Notes: generated by a model from the letters alone, not told the origin. A DNA stretch of 39,759 nucleotides from DASQWC01 sp035640475 (GCA_035640475.1 DASQWC010000063.1:1-39759); one strand, 5' to 3'; counted from the stretch's first letter, positions 1 to 8,573 are shown. Program-made: numbers and translations.

Positions 1-1490
1 CGACGCACCAGGTGATCACGATCGTCGTCACGGCCGTCGCCGCCGGCGTGTTCTGGTATCTGCTCAACCGGACCCGGACGGGTGTCGCGATGCGCGCGGT
101 CGTGGACGACCGGAGCCTGGCCGCACTGAACGGAGCCTCCCCGGCGCGTATCAGCATGCTGTCGTGGGCGCTCGGCGCGTCACTCGCCGCGGTGGCCGGG
201 ATTCTCATCGCGCCGATCTTGAACCTCGAGATCTTGAACCTGACGCTCCTCGTCGTGTTCGCCTATGCGGCGGCCGTCGTCGGCAAGCTCAAGAGTCTCC
301 CGTTGACGTTTGCCGGCGCGATGATCCTCGGCCTCGCGCAGGCCTACCTCGAGCTCCGCTTCCTGCACACGGACAAGATCCCGGGTCTCCGCGGATCGGT
401 CCCGACGCTGATGCTCTTCATCGTCTTGATGCTCATGCCCGAGGAGCGCTTGCGCGTCGGACGCCTGGCCGGCGAGCGCGGCCCCCGCGTGCCCAACTTC
501 ATGGAGTCGGTGCGCGGCGGGGGGCTGCTCATCGTTGCTGCCGTCGCCGTCTCCTTCGTCTTGGGCGACGCCGATCTCCAGCGCTTCGGCCAGGGACTCT
601 CGCTCGGCATCGTGATGCTCTCGCTCGTCATGCTCACCGGCTACGGGGGGCAGACGTCGCTCGCCCAGATGACGTTCGTCGGCATGGGCGCGTTCGCGAT
701 GGCGCGCTTCGGCGCGGGCGGGAATCCGCTCGGTCTACTGATGGCGCCCATTCTCGCGGCGCCGATCGGCGCCATCGTCGCATTGCCCGCGTTGCGGCTG
801 CAGGGCCTGTACCTTGCGCTTGCCACGATGGCCTTCGGTGTTCTCGCCGAGCTCATGCTGTTCCCGCGTTCGTGGTTGTTCGGGAGCTCGACGAAGGAAG
901 TGCCGCGCCTGGACGTGCTCGGTATCTCGTTCGCGAGCGAGCAGATGTTCTTCATCTTGCTCGCCGTGGCCTTCGCGATCCTCGGTGTTCTGGTTCTGAT
1001 GCTTCGTCGCGGCCGCTTCGGACGGCTCGTCTCGGCCATGCGCGACTCACCGGCTGCGTGCACGACGCTGGGCGTCAACCTCACGACGACAAAGCTCGGT
1101 GTCTTCGCACTGTCGGCCGCCATGGCAGGGCTGGCCGGCGCGTTCTACGGCGGTCTGCGCGGCAGCGCGCAGACCAACGACTTCCTGATGTTCCAGAGCC
1201 TGCCCGTGCTCCTCATGGCCGTCATCGGCGGCATCACGACCGTTTCCGGGGCGCTCGTCGGCGGCTTGCTGCTCGGCTTGCTACAAACACAGGAGGCGAC
1301 GGGCGCGCTGGCGGGGCTCGTGTTCTTGTTCACCGGCGCTGCGGCCGTGAGCCTCGGCCGCAATCCGCACGGCGTAGCGTTCTTCATCTCGTCCCGCCTC
1401 GAGGCGCTGCGCAGCCGGCTCCCGCAACGCCGCCCGCCCGAAACCGAACCGGCGGAGGAGGTGCGGCGCCTTGCCGCTGCTCGAAGCTAA
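1..1490 (+). CDS. LivH-LivM fused branched-chain amino acid-type ABC permease (5' partial)
   Basis: Inner-membrane permease of a HAAT (LIV-type) ABC importer, cut by the left window edge; the frame is open from base 3. The first ~140 residues are the C-terminal half of a LivH domain (NRTRTGVAMRAVVDD loop, then hydrophobic segments). From ~residue 170 a complete LivM domain follows, with the LTGYGGQTSLAQ motif and an RRGRFGRLVSAMRDS cytoplasmic loop. LivH and LivM are normally two proteins. Here they are one chain, as in the two other permeases of this window (24293 and 33150). The end overlaps the livG start by 20 bases, implying coupled translation. The solute-binding protein of this system must lie outside the window. 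The substrate cannot be told from sequence. Confidence 0.9.
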   Translation, partial: THQVITIVVTAVAAGVFWYLLNRTRTGVAMRAVVDDRSLAALNGASPARISMLSWALGASLAAVAGILIAPILNLEILNLTLLVVFAYAAAVVGKLKSLPLTFAGAMILGLAQAYLELRFLHTDKIPGLRGSVPTLMLFIVLMLMPEERLRVGRLAGERGPRVPNFMESVRGGGLLIVAAVAVSFVLGDADLQRFGQGLSLGIVMLSLVMLTGYGGQTSLAQMTFVGMGAFAMARFGAGGNPLGLLMAPILAAPIGAIVALPALRLQGLYLALATMAFGVLAELMLFPRSWLFGSSTKEVPRLDVLGISFASEQMFFILLAVAFAILGVLVLMLRRGRFGRLVSAMRDSPAACTTLGVNLTTTKLGVFALSAAMAGLAGAFYGGLRGSAQTNDFLMFQSLPVLLMAVIGGITTVSGALVGGLLLGLLQTQEATGALAGLVFLFTGAAAVSLGRNPHGVAFFISSRLEALRSRLPQRRPPETEPAEEVRRLAAARS

Positions 1491-2211
1491 GTCGATCAAC
1501 GTCACCTTCGGCGGTCACCGCGCGCTCATCGACGTGTCGCTGGACGCCCGGGCCGGCAAGATCACCGGTCTCATCGGGCCGAACGGCGCGGGAAAGACGA
1601 CGTGCTTCAACGTGCTGTCCGGGCTGCAGCCGCCCGACAGCGGTCACGTGCTGTTCGACGGCGAAGACATCAGCTCGATTCCGGCGTTCAAGCGCGGACG
1701 CCTCGGCATGGCGCGCACGTTCCAGCGCATCGAGGTCTTCGGCTCGCTGACCGTGTTCGAGAACGTGCTCGTGGCGGCCGAGATCCGCCGCCGGTGGGCA
1801 CGCGGTCAGAAAGAGAAGGACGACGGTGACGTTCGCGAGGAATCCGATGAGATCGTGAACCTCGTCGGACTCCGCAAGGTGGCCGACCGACGCGTCGACT
1901 CGATCCCGACCGGCCTCGCTCGGCTGACGGAACTTGCGCGCGGGCTGGCCACCCGTCCGCGTCTCATCCTCTTGGACGAGCCGTCGTCCGGTCTCGACGA
2001 CGACGAGTCGGACGCGTTCGGCGAGCTCCTCATCACGCTTGCCAAGCGCGGGATCGGCATCCTTCTCGTCGAGCACGACATCGATCTCGTCATGCAAGTG
2101 TGCGACTGGATCCACGTGCTCGAGTTCGGGAGCATCATCGCCAACGGGACGGCCAAGCAAGTGCGCAACGACAAGCGCGTCCAGGCTGCCTATCTGGGGA
2201 GCTCGGCTTAA
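1471..2211 (+). CDS. livG: ABC transporter ATP-binding protein, LivG type
   Basis: Cytoplasmic ATPase partner of the upstream permease, 246 aa, usual LivG length. Walker A GPNGAGKT lies at residues 36-43. Walker B is LILLDEPSSG and the switch histidine is in LLVEHDID. The ABC signature position reads PTGLARLTELARGL rather than LSGGQ. LivG proteins are often weak here, but the glutamine is absent. The start is TTG at 1471, with a good Shine-Dalgarno GGAGGAG about 10 bases upstream inside the end of the permease gene. The stop is followed directly by a 22-base repeat and livF. Function by family is solid; the transported compound is unknown. Confidence 0.92.
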   Translation: MPLLEAKSINVTFGGHRALIDVSLDARAGKITGLIGPNGAGKTTCFNVLSGLQPPDSGHVLFDGEDISSIPAFKRGRLGMARTFQRIEVFGSLTVFENVLVAAEIRRRWARGQKEKDDGDVREESDEIVNLVGLRKVADRRVDSIPTGLARLTELARGLATRPRLILLDEPSSGLDDDESDAFGELLITLAKRGIGILLVEHDIDLVMQVCDWIHVLEFGSIIANGTAKQVRNDKRVQAAYLGSSA

Positions 2212-2232
2212 GGATGGAGCGAAGCGACTCCC
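2211..2232 (+). repeat. 22-bp repeat copy 1, containing a MERSDSL mini-ORF upstream of livF
   Basis: These 22 bases recur exactly at 20149-20170. The core GGAGCGAAGCGACTCC can fold (GGA/TCC outside, GCGAAGC mini-hairpin inside). The repeat carries an ATG at 2214 that opens a 7-codon frame (MERSDSL). Its TAA stop at 2235-2237 overlaps the livF ATG as TAATG. No normal Shine-Dalgarno sits next to livF, so livF translation may depend on re-initiation after this mini-ORF. Confidence 0.6.
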
Positions 2233-2236
2233 TCTA

Positions 2237-2947
2237 ATGACTACGACACCAGTGCTCGAACTGAAGGACATCCGCGCCGCGTACGGACGTATCGACGTCC
2301 TGCACGGTGTCGACCTCGTCGTGCCGCCGCGGAGCGTCGTCGCCTTGCTCGGCCCCAACGGGGCCGGCAAGACGACGGTGCTCCGAGTGGCCTCGGGCCA
2401 GCACCGCCCGACGTCGGGCTGTCTCCACGTCATGGGCAAGCACGTGAATGGTGCAGACCCCGACGCGCTGTCGCGCGCCGGCGTCTGCACCATCCCCGAG
2501 GGCCGCGGGATCTTCGCGAACCTCACGGTCGAAGAAAACCTGCAGATGATGACCTACTCAGGCGCGCGCTTCGATCACGTACGCGAGCGCGCGTTCGTGA
2601 CCTTTCCGCGCCTTCAGGAACGGCGCAAGCAGCTGGCCGGCACGATGTCCGGCGGGGAGCAGCAGATGCTCGCGATGGCGCGCGCGCTGGCGACCGACTG
2701 CGCGCTGCTGCTCCTCGACGAGATCTCGATGGGGCTCGCGCCGATCATCGTCGACGAGCTGTACGAGAGCGTGAAACGCATCGCTTCTGAGGGCGTCGCG
2801 ATCCTGCTAACCGAGCAGTACGCTCAAACTGCGCTCAGAGTGGCCGATTACGCGGCGATCATGACGCAAGGAAAGGTGCGGTCGATGGGAGAGCCGGCCG
2901 ATGTCGCCGACGAGCTCTCCGGCGTTTATTTAGGGTCGGGGAAATGA
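2237..2947 (+). CDS. livF: ABC transporter ATP-binding protein, LivF type
   Basis: Second ATPase of the LIV-type importer, 236 aa. Walker A GPNGAGKT is at residues 39-46. IPEGRGIFANLTV is the LivF-specific loop, MSGGEQQM the signature, LLLDEISMGLAP the Walker B region, and LLTEQYAQT has the glutamine that LivF usually carries in place of the H-loop histidine. ATG 2237 is the first residue in line with family N-termini. It has no adjacent Shine-Dalgarno and overlaps the stop of a 7-codon upstream frame (TAATG). The gene ends in an ATGA overlap with the next gene, so a non-transporter surface protein is translationally coupled to the transporter. Confidence 0.92.
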   Translation: MTTTPVLELKDIRAAYGRIDVLHGVDLVVPPRSVVALLGPNGAGKTTVLRVASGQHRPTSGCLHVMGKHVNGADPDALSRAGVCTIPEGRGIFANLTVEENLQMMTYSGARFDHVRERAFVTFPRLQERRKQLAGTMSGGEQQMLAMARALATDCALLLLDEISMGLAPIIVDELYESVKRIASEGVAILLTEQYAQTALRVADYAAIMTQGKVRSMGEPADVADELSGVYLGSGK

Positions 2948-4278
2948 GACGGAAAGCGTTCCGCATCGGCTTCGTCGTCGCCGTTTGGGTGCCGACGATC
3001 GTCATCGTCGGCGGTCTCGCGCGCGGCGGCGCGGCCGACTTCTCGGGGTTCGAGATGGCGAGCAAGGCGACGGCGGCGCTGTTCACCTTCGACTCGCCGT
3101 CGCTCGGCATACCGGCCAAGCCGACGGGTGAGTTGAACTTCGGCTACAGCGAGACGAGCCTTCGCTCCGGGCCGTCGGCCTACGGGCTCGGCAGCATCTT
3201 GTGGCCGGGCCAGGTCGCCGCTGCGGTTCCTTCGTTCCTCCAAGCGGACATCGAGCGCCAGAGCGGGCAGAAGTTCCCGGTCAACATCCCCAACTATCCG
3301 GTCCGAGCCGAGAGCTTCCATCCCCAGGGTCCGGCCACGACGTCCACCGATTTCGGCACGATGCACATGAGCTCGACCGCTAAGGAGACTGCTGCGGAGG
3401 GCACGTCGTACGTCAACAGGTTCGCCTTTCCGGGCATCGGGTTGATCGGCAACCAGACATCGATGTCCTCGAGCGGATTCGACTCGCAAGGCGCTGTGTC
3501 GATGGCCGAGGCCGCCGCGAACGACGTCTCGCTGTTCGGCGGCATGGTGAAGATCGGCTCCGTCGTCACGCGGTTGACCGCGCGCAGTGACGGTGTGAAG
3601 GCGACCGTGGCCGGGACGACCGAGGTCGGCCGGGCCGAGGTTGCCGGCAACGCCGTCGTCATCGACGCGACGGGCGTGCACGTCGCCGACCAAGGCATCG
3701 ACGCCGTCGCCGCACAGCAGGCGGTCAATCAGGCGCTGGCGTCGACCGGCATCTCGATCGAGCTCGGCACGGCGATCGACACGATCCAGGGACCGCAGGG
3801 CAGCCGCGCACTCGGGGGATTGTTGATCCGAGCGAAGTCTTCCGCACTCGAGCCGCTGGTCGCCGCGCTTCCGCCCGACCTCCAGAGCCAGATCCGCGGC
3901 CAGCTCACGCTCGACCAAGAGTTCACGATCCAGCTCGCACCGGCGGCCGTGACCGCGGGAGCGGCGAAGAACATCGAGTTCCCCGTCGATGCTCCGGATC
4001 TCGGCGGGACGACCGGCGACGAGACGCCGGCGGCGGTCGGAGAGCCGGCGCTGCCGTCCGGCACGTCCGGCGGGTCTGCTCCAAGCGGTGCCGTCGGACA
4101 AGGCGGCGGCCCCGTGGTCGTCCAGCAGGTGAGCACAACGTTCGAAGGCGTTCCCGTGTGGCTCGTCGTCCTGCTGATGATCGCCGCGTTCGTATCGTCC
4201 CGGCCCTTGATGGCTCTCGCGGACCGACTGCTGTCGGCGCGTGCGGGCGCGGGCGGCTGTCCCAACGGGGGAGACTAG
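2944..4278 (+). CDS. Exported, C-terminally membrane-anchored surface protein of unknown function
   Basis: 444 aa. An N-terminal hydrophobic segment (about residues 7-28) looks like a signal or anchor. A long Ser/Thr/Ala/Gly-rich beta-type ectodomain follows, then a Pro/Gly/Ser-rich linker (about 345-395). A second membrane segment (about 404-421) is followed by a short basic tail ending GGCPNGGD. The overall plan resembles actinobacterial proteins annotated as 'choice-of-anchor' surface proteins, but I do not recognise a family with certainty. ATG 2944 overlaps the livF stop (ATGA), so it belongs to the LIV operon. It could present or shield the binding protein at the cell surface; that role is inference. 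Confidence 0.72.
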   Translation: MRRKAFRIGFVVAVWVPTIVIVGGLARGGAADFSGFEMASKATAALFTFDSPSLGIPAKPTGELNFGYSETSLRSGPSAYGLGSILWPGQVAAAVPSFLQADIERQSGQKFPVNIPNYPVRAESFHPQGPATTSTDFGTMHMSSTAKETAAEGTSYVNRFAFPGIGLIGNQTSMSSSGFDSQGAVSMAEAAANDVSLFGGMVKIGSVVTRLTARSDGVKATVAGTTEVGRAEVAGNAVVIDATGVHVADQGIDAVAAQQAVNQALASTGISIELGTAIDTIQGPQGSRALGGLLIRAKSSALEPLVAALPPDLQSQIRGQLTLDQEFTIQLAPAAVTAGAAKNIEFPVDAPDLGGTTGDETPAAVGEPALPSGTSGGSAPSGAVGQGGGPVVVQQVSTTFEGVPVWLVVLLMIAAFVSSRPLMALADRLLSARAGAGGCPNGGD

Positions 4279-4284
4279 CGAGCT

Positions 4285-4857
4285 ATGGCACGAAGAAAGA
4301 ACGACCTCGCCGACACCGCCGAGCAGGACGCCGTCGGCCGTCTCGACAAGCTCGGCGACGCGGTGTCGCGCATTCGCGGCGGACGACGCATCGACTCCGA
4401 CCGTCTTCAGCTGATTGCCGGAGCGACGCTGGCCGTGCTCGGCCTCGTTGCGATCCTCCTCGGCTGGTACGGCGCGGCGAACACAGGCATCGCGTTCGAG
4501 CAAACGCCGTATTTGATCTCCGGCGGTTTGCTCGGCGTCGCGCTCGTGTTCCTCGGCGGGTTCGTGTACTTCGCGTACTGGGTGACCAGGCTCGTACGCG
4601 AGTCGCGCGCCCAGTCCGAACGCGCGTCGGAGATCCTCGACCAGATCGCGGAATCGCTCAACGGGGCGGGTCCGGCGCGGCGCTCACCGCGTCCGATCGC
4701 CGGCGCCGGCAACGGCGGCTTCGTCGCCACGGCGAAGGGCAATCTGTTCCACAAACCCGATTGCACGGTTGTGGCCGGACGCCAGCGGTTGCGCCGAGTG
4801 ACGGCATCGACGCGCGGGCTCGAGCCCTGCGCGATCTGCGATCCGCTGAGCGATTAG
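4285..4857 (+). CDS. Two-TM membrane protein with C-terminal Ada-like zinc-site domain
   Basis: 190 aa. Residues 1-40 are hydrophilic, followed by membrane segments at about 41-63 and 74-100, a basic/helical linker, and a C-terminal module of about 45 residues. That module holds H156-x3-C160 (FHKPDC) and C182-x2-C185 (PCAIC). This spacing is like the small Ada-type/nuclease-associated metal-binding modules that read 'FHKPxC ... CxxC'. A zinc site is therefore likely; the role is unknown. It starts 6 bases after the previous stop and is the last gene of the LIV operon. Its TAG stop shares the tetranucleotide TTAG with the convergent alcohol dehydrogenase stop. Confidence 0.72.
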   Translation: MARRKNDLADTAEQDAVGRLDKLGDAVSRIRGGRRIDSDRLQLIAGATLAVLGLVAILLGWYGAANTGIAFEQTPYLISGGLLGVALVFLGGFVYFAYWVTRLVRESRAQSERASEILDQIAESLNGAGPARRSPRPIAGAGNGGFVATAKGNLFHKPDCTVVAGRQRLRRVTASTRGLEPCAICDPLSD

Positions 4858-5924
4858 AAGCTAATTACCGAGCGGATTACCTCTCCGCGCTCCATCGCTT
4901 CGAACGCAGCCGGGACGTCCTCGATGGAGATGTGCTTGGAGATCAGTCCTTCGAGGTCGAGCTCGCCCTTCTTCCAGTAGTCGAGGAAGCGCTTGTAGTC
5001 CTTCTCGACAGCCGACGATCCGTAAACGCAGCCCTTGATGTTCGCGTCCTTCAGGAAGAACTCGAGCGAGGAGAGTTGCACCATGTCTTCAGCCCGGCCG
5101 AGGCCGACGATGCACGTCGTTCCGCCCTTACGTGTGTGATCGAACGCTGCGCGGATGGTGTTGGAGTTCCCGATGACCTCGAAGGCGTAGTCGAACCCGC
5201 CTTCCGCGCCGGTGACTTCGCCTTTGATCGCGTCGATCGTCTCGGGTGTCGCTGCATGCGTCGCCCCGAAGCGCTTGGCCTCTTCGGCCTTGTTCTCGAA
5301 GCGGTCCATCGCGACGATCGCTCGCGCCCCGTTGATCTTCGCTCCCTGAATCACATTCATGCCGACCCCACCACAACCGATGACAAGGACGGTTGAGTCC
5401 TTCGCGACGTTGGCCGTATTGACGGCTGCGCCGACACCGGTCGTCACGCCGCATCCGACCAACGCTGCGACGTCGAGCGGTATGTCCTTCGGCACCGCGA
5501 TCGCCGACGATTTGTGGACGATTGCCTCCTCTGCGAAGGTTCCCGTCGCGGCCATTGGGTAGGCCATCCCGCCGTCGATCGCGACGGGTACGAGCCCAAG
5601 CGGGTAGCCGGCGTTACAGAGCCATGTCTCTCCGCGCTTGCAATAGTTGCACTCGCCGCAGAACGGAACCCAGTTGAAGATCACGTGGTCGCCGACCGAC
5701 GGCGAGTCGACGCCTTCGCCGACCTCGGTCACGACGCCCGCACCTTCGTGGCCGAGGAGAGCGGGAAACATCCACGGGATCGTTCCGTTCTGCACGGACA
5801 GATCCGAATGGCAGACGCCGGCAGCGGCGACCTTCACCTTCACCTGGTTGGCGCCGGGCGCCCCGATCTGGGCGTCGACGATCTCGACGGGCGCGTTCAG
5901 CTCTCGAACGATGGCTGCCTTCAT
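4854..5924 (-). CDS. Zinc-dependent NAD alcohol dehydrogenase (class III-like)
   Basis: 356 aa medium-chain dehydrogenase. Catalytic zinc ligands are C38 (in GVCHSD), H59 with E60 (GHE) and C158. The structural zinc lobe has C89, C92, C95 and C103. The Rossmann motif is GCGGVG (183-188), followed by VAMD with D207, which favours NAD over NADP. The fold and ligand set fit class III-type enzymes, including formaldehyde/mycothiol-dependent and general alcohol dehydrogenases. The true substrate is not decidable here. The start ATG 5924 has a strong Shine-Dalgarno (GGGAGGGAG), which also lies in a possible hairpin (5927-5956). It lies 42 bases downstream of the sigma factor gene and may be co-transcribed with it. 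Confidence 0.88.
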   Translation of the reverse strand: MKAAIVRELNAPVEIVDAQIGAPGANQVKVKVAAAGVCHSDLSVQNGTIPWMFPALLGHEGAGVVTEVGEGVDSPSVGDHVIFNWVPFCGECNYCKRGETWLCNAGYPLGLVPVAIDGGMAYPMAATGTFAEEAIVHKSSAIAVPKDIPLDVAALVGCGVTTGVGAAVNTANVAKDSTVLVIGCGGVGMNVIQGAKINGARAIVAMDRFENKAEEAKRFGATHAATPETIDAIKGEVTGAEGGFDYAFEVIGNSNTIRAAFDHTRKGGTTCIVGLGRAEDMVQLSSLEFFLKDANIKGCVYGSSAVEKDYKRFLDYWKKGELDLEGLISKHISIEDVPAAFEAMERGEVIRSVISF

Positions 5925-5926
5925 GT

Positions 5927-5956
5927 CTCCCTCCCGATTGTTCGACCGGAAGGGAG
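5927..5956 (-). promoter_or_regulatory. Hairpin that can mask the alcohol dehydrogenase ribosome-binding site
   Basis: On the minus strand CTCCC (5956-5952) can pair with either of two GGGAG boxes (5935-5931 or 5931-5927). Those boxes are the Shine-Dalgarno of the dehydrogenase. No T-run follows, so a terminator is less likely than translational control, or nothing at all. Confidence 0.3.
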
Positions 5957-5966
5957 CCTAATCCGA

Positions 5967-6839
5967 CTACACGGCCTCGCGCAGATCGTCGAGGGAGATA
6001 CCGAGACGCCGGATCGCGTCGCGCTCGATGCGGCGAACGCGGTCGCGCGTGGACGACAGCTGGTCGGCGACCTGCTGCAGCGTCATCGGATCTTCGCCCG
6101 CCAGACCGAACCGGAGCACGATGACCTCGCGCTCGTCGTCCGGAAGATCGGCAACTGCACGGCGCAGGCTGTCGCGCTCGATCGCGCCCTGAACCTCGTC
6201 GGCGGCGACGTCGGGCATCGAAGCAACGAGATCGCCGAGCGGCGTCTCGCCGTCGTCGCCGACGGGGGTGTCGAGCGACGTGACCGTGCGCGCAGCCTCG
6301 CGGACCTGCTTGAGGTCGCGCAGCGTGACCTTGGCCGCCTTGGCGACCTCCTTGTCGGTCGGCTCGCGTCCGAGCTCGGTTGCCAGACGGCGTTCGGCCG
6401 CCTGGATCTTCCGCTCACGGTCGAGCAGGTGCGCCGGGAGCCGGATCGTGCGCGAGTGGTTGTGGATGGCCCGACCGATGGCCTGACGGATCCACCAGGT
6501 GCCGTAGGTCGAGAACTTGTAGCCGCGGCGCCAGTCGAACTTCTCGACACCCCGGATGAGCCCGAGCATTCCCTCCTGAATGAGGTCGAGCAGTGACAGA
6601 CCGCGACCCTGGTAGCGCTTCGCGATGGAGACGACCAGCCGGAGGTTCGAGCGGATCATCTTCTGGCGTGCTTCGTAGTCGCCCTTCTCGATGCGCTTGG
6701 CGAGCTCGATCTCCTCGGCGGCCGTGAGCAAGGGGTAGCGGCCGATCTCGTTGAGAAACAGACGCACGAGATCGGTGTGCGCTTCGCCCGTCTCCCGCTC
6801 TTCGGAGACGCCGATATCAAGTTCGGTCATCGATTCCAT
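5967..6839 (-). CDS. RNA polymerase sigma-70 family factor (primary-like, group 2)
   Basis: 290 aa. Region 1.2 (RLFLNEIGRYPLLT), region 2 (NLRLVVSIAKRYQGRGLSLL, then FDWRRGYKFSTYGTWWIRQA), region 3 and region 4 (DEREVIVLRFGL ... TLQQVADQLSSTRDRVRRIE) are all present. There is no region 1.1, which with the short length suggests an alternative primary-like (group 2) factor. Several in-frame starts exist upstream. I chose ATG 6839 because AGGG lies 8 bases before it and the protein then begins shortly before region 1.2. An upstream GGAAC-N17-CGTT box (6891-6916) looks like an ECF-sigma promoter. The alcohol dehydrogenase follows on the same strand. Confidence 0.92.
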   Translation of the reverse strand: MESMTELDIGVSEERETGEAHTDLVRLFLNEIGRYPLLTAAEEIELAKRIEKGDYEARQKMIRSNLRLVVSIAKRYQGRGLSLLDLIQEGMLGLIRGVEKFDWRRGYKFSTYGTWWIRQAIGRAIHNHSRTIRLPAHLLDRERKIQAAERRLATELGREPTDKEVAKAAKVTLRDLKQVREAARTVTSLDTPVGDDGETPLGDLVASMPDVAADEVQGAIERDSLRRAVADLPDDEREVIVLRFGLAGEDPMTLQQVADQLSSTRDRVRRIERDAIRRLGISLDDLREAV

Positions 6840-6890
6840 CGCACAATCCCTATACCCACGCGGAGCGGGTGCCCCGCCGTGCATCTGATA

Positions 6891-6916
6891 AACGCACGAG
6901 CAGGCCGTAAAGTTCC
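6891..6916 (-). promoter_or_regulatory. Candidate ECF-type promoter for the sigma factor
   Basis: On the minus strand, GGAAC (6916-6912), a 17-base spacer and CGTT (6894-6891) fit the usual ECF sigma promoter layout. They sit about 50 bases before the chosen start. Seen by eye only. Confidence 0.3.
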
Positions 6917-6987
6917 CTCTTGCCATACGTCCAAATGGCCACTCTGACCTGCGACTTCGCTAGCCTGGCCGCGTGGTTGAGGGGCCC

Positions 6988-7923
6988 ATGATCCGCCTCG
7001 AGCGCGTCTCGAAGGTCTTCGCAGGCTCCACTCCGGCCGTCTCCGAGCTCTCGTTGGACGTCGACGCCGGCGAGGTCGTGTGCCTCGTCGGGCCCTCCGG
7101 GTGCGGGAAGACGACGACTCTCCGCATGATCAACCGGCTCACCGAACCGAGCTCGGGCCGCGTGCTCGTGTCCGGCCGAGACGTGCGGGAGGTCGAGCCG
7201 CACGAGCTGCGCCGCGGCATCGGGTACGTCATCCAACAGGTCGGCCTGTTCGTCCATCGGACGGTCGCCGACAACATCGCGACGGTTCCCCGGCTCGTCG
7301 GCTGGGACCGTGCGCGCATCGACGCTCGCGTGCGCGAGCTGCTCCGGCTCGTGGGACTGGACGAGGGCCTGGCCGGACGCTATCCGGCCGAGCTCTCCGG
7401 CGGTCAGCAGCAGCGCGTCGGCGTCGCGCGGGCGCTGGCCGTCGATCCACCCATCCTCCTGATGGACGAGCCGTTCGCGGCCGTCGACCCCATCGTGCGT
7501 GCCAAGCTCCAGGACGAGCTGCTCGAGCTGCAGCGCCGGCTGCGCAAGACGGTCGTGTTCGTGACCCACGACATCGATGAGGCCATCAAGCTCGGCGACC
7601 GCGTCGTCGTGCTGAACGTCGGCGGCATCGTCGAGCAGATCGATCGGCCGGTCGATCTGCTCGCGCGTCCCGCGAGTGCGTTCGTCGCCGACTTCGTGGG
7701 CTCGGGCCGAGGACTGCGCCGGCTGTCGCTGATCCGCGTGAAGGAGATCGATCTCGACGATGCGTCCTCGGACGGCCGTTCGACGGTTCGCGGCTCGGAT
7801 TCGTTGCTCGACGCTCTCCAGGCGATGCTCGCGAGCGGCGCCGACGCAGCCGGCGTCCTGGACGACACCGGTGCGAATGTCGGAACACTCACGCTCGCGC
7901 GACTGACTCGGGAGCTGTCGTGA
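6988..7923 (+). CDS. opuCA: Osmoprotectant (betaine/choline-type) ABC transporter ATP-binding protein
   Basis: 311 aa. Walker A GPSGCGKT is at residues 35-42, signature LSGGQQQR begins at 136, Walker B is LLMDEPFAAVD, and the H-loop is in FVTHDIDEA. After the ATPase core a short C-terminal domain (about 245-311) resembles a single CBS repeat, where OpuCA usually has two; CBS domains in this family sense ionic strength. The ATPase, permease, permease, binding protein order is typical of OpuC/OpuB/OsmU operons. I prefer ATG 6988 (GAGGGG just upstream, MIRLERVSKVF N-terminus); GTG 6973 is the alternative. It ends in a GTGA overlap with the next gene. Confidence 0.88.
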   Translation: MIRLERVSKVFAGSTPAVSELSLDVDAGEVVCLVGPSGCGKTTTLRMINRLTEPSSGRVLVSGRDVREVEPHELRRGIGYVIQQVGLFVHRTVADNIATVPRLVGWDRARIDARVRELLRLVGLDEGLAGRYPAELSGGQQQRVGVARALAVDPPILLMDEPFAAVDPIVRAKLQDELLELQRRLRKTVVFVTHDIDEAIKLGDRVVVLNVGGIVEQIDRPVDLLARPASAFVADFVGSGRGLRRLSLIRVKEIDLDDASSDGRSTVRGSDSLLDALQAMLASGADAAGVLDDTGANVGTLTLARLTRELS

Positions 7924-8573
7924 ACGAGCCGTTCGTGCGCTGGAGCTGGGTGGCCGGTCATCTCGACGAGATCTGGCGGCGAACCGTCGAGCACTTCCAG
8001 CTCACCGGCATCGCCGTGGGGGCCGGCTTCGTGATTGCGATGGCGCTCGCCCTGGTCGCGATCAGGTTCCGGCGCGCGTACGCGCCGATCACGTGGGTGA
8101 CGGGCGTGCTCTACACGATCCCGAGTCTCGCGCTGTTCGCATTGTTGATCCCGCTGACCGGCCTGTCGACGCTGACGGCCGAGATCGGACTCGTCTCCTA
8201 TACGTTGCTGATCCTCGTTCGGAACATCGTCGCCGGCATCGACGGCGTGCCGCGTGCAGTGCGCGAAGCGGCGGTCGCGATGGGGTACCGGCGCGCACGC
8301 CTGCTGCTCGAGGTCGAGCTGCCGCTGGCCCTGCCGGTCATCGTGGCCGGGCTGCGCATCGCGACGGTGACGACGGTCGGTCTTGTCACGGTGACGGCGC
8401 TCATCGGACAAGGCGGCTACGGGTTTCTGATCGCCGACGGGCTTCGCCGCTTCTTCAACACGCCGTTGGTGGTCGGTGCCGTGCTCTCGGTTGTCATGGC
8501 GATCGCGCTCGACGCGCTCCTGGTCGTAACCGAACGGGCGCTGAGCCCGTGGGCGCGGAGGCGCGTGCGGTGA
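7920..8573 (+). CDS. opuCB: Osmoprotectant ABC transporter permease 1
   Basis: 217 aa, about six membrane segments. The BPD_transp_1 EAA loop reads VREAAVAMGYRRARLLLEVE, which docks onto the ATPase. The YTIPSLALFALLIPLTGL segment is typical of ProW/OpuCB permeases. GTG 7920 overlaps the stop of the ATPase gene (GTGA), and its own stop overlaps the next permease start in the same way. Together with the next gene it forms the membrane channel; the substrate is probably a betaine-like solute by family. Confidence 0.87.
   Translation: MNEPFVRWSWVAGHLDEIWRRTVEHFQLTGIAVGAGFVIAMALALVAIRFRRAYAPITWVTGVLYTIPSLALFALLIPLTGLSTLTAEIGLVSYTLLILVRNIVAGIDGVPRAVREAAVAMGYRRARLLLEVELPLALPVIVAGLRIATVTTVGLVTVTALIGQGGYGFLIADGLRRFFNTPLVVGAVLSVVMAIALDALLVVTERALSPWARRRVR

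Noticed and set aside
2926..4503. Long open frame antisense to the surface-protein gene (about 525 codons); similar ones antisense at 24983-26623 and 35882-37009
   Set aside because: High-GC sequence gives long antisense frames. Their translations are Arg/Glu/Asp-rich without family motifs, and the sense frames carry clear domains.
5927..5956. Reading the hairpin before the alcohol dehydrogenase as a terminator of the sigma gene
   Set aside because: No T-run follows and the stem contains the ribosome-binding site, so it was kept only as a weak regulatory candidate.
7740..7923. Calling two CBS domains in the osmoprotectant ATPase
   Set aside because: The space after the ATPase core allows about one CBS-like repeat only.
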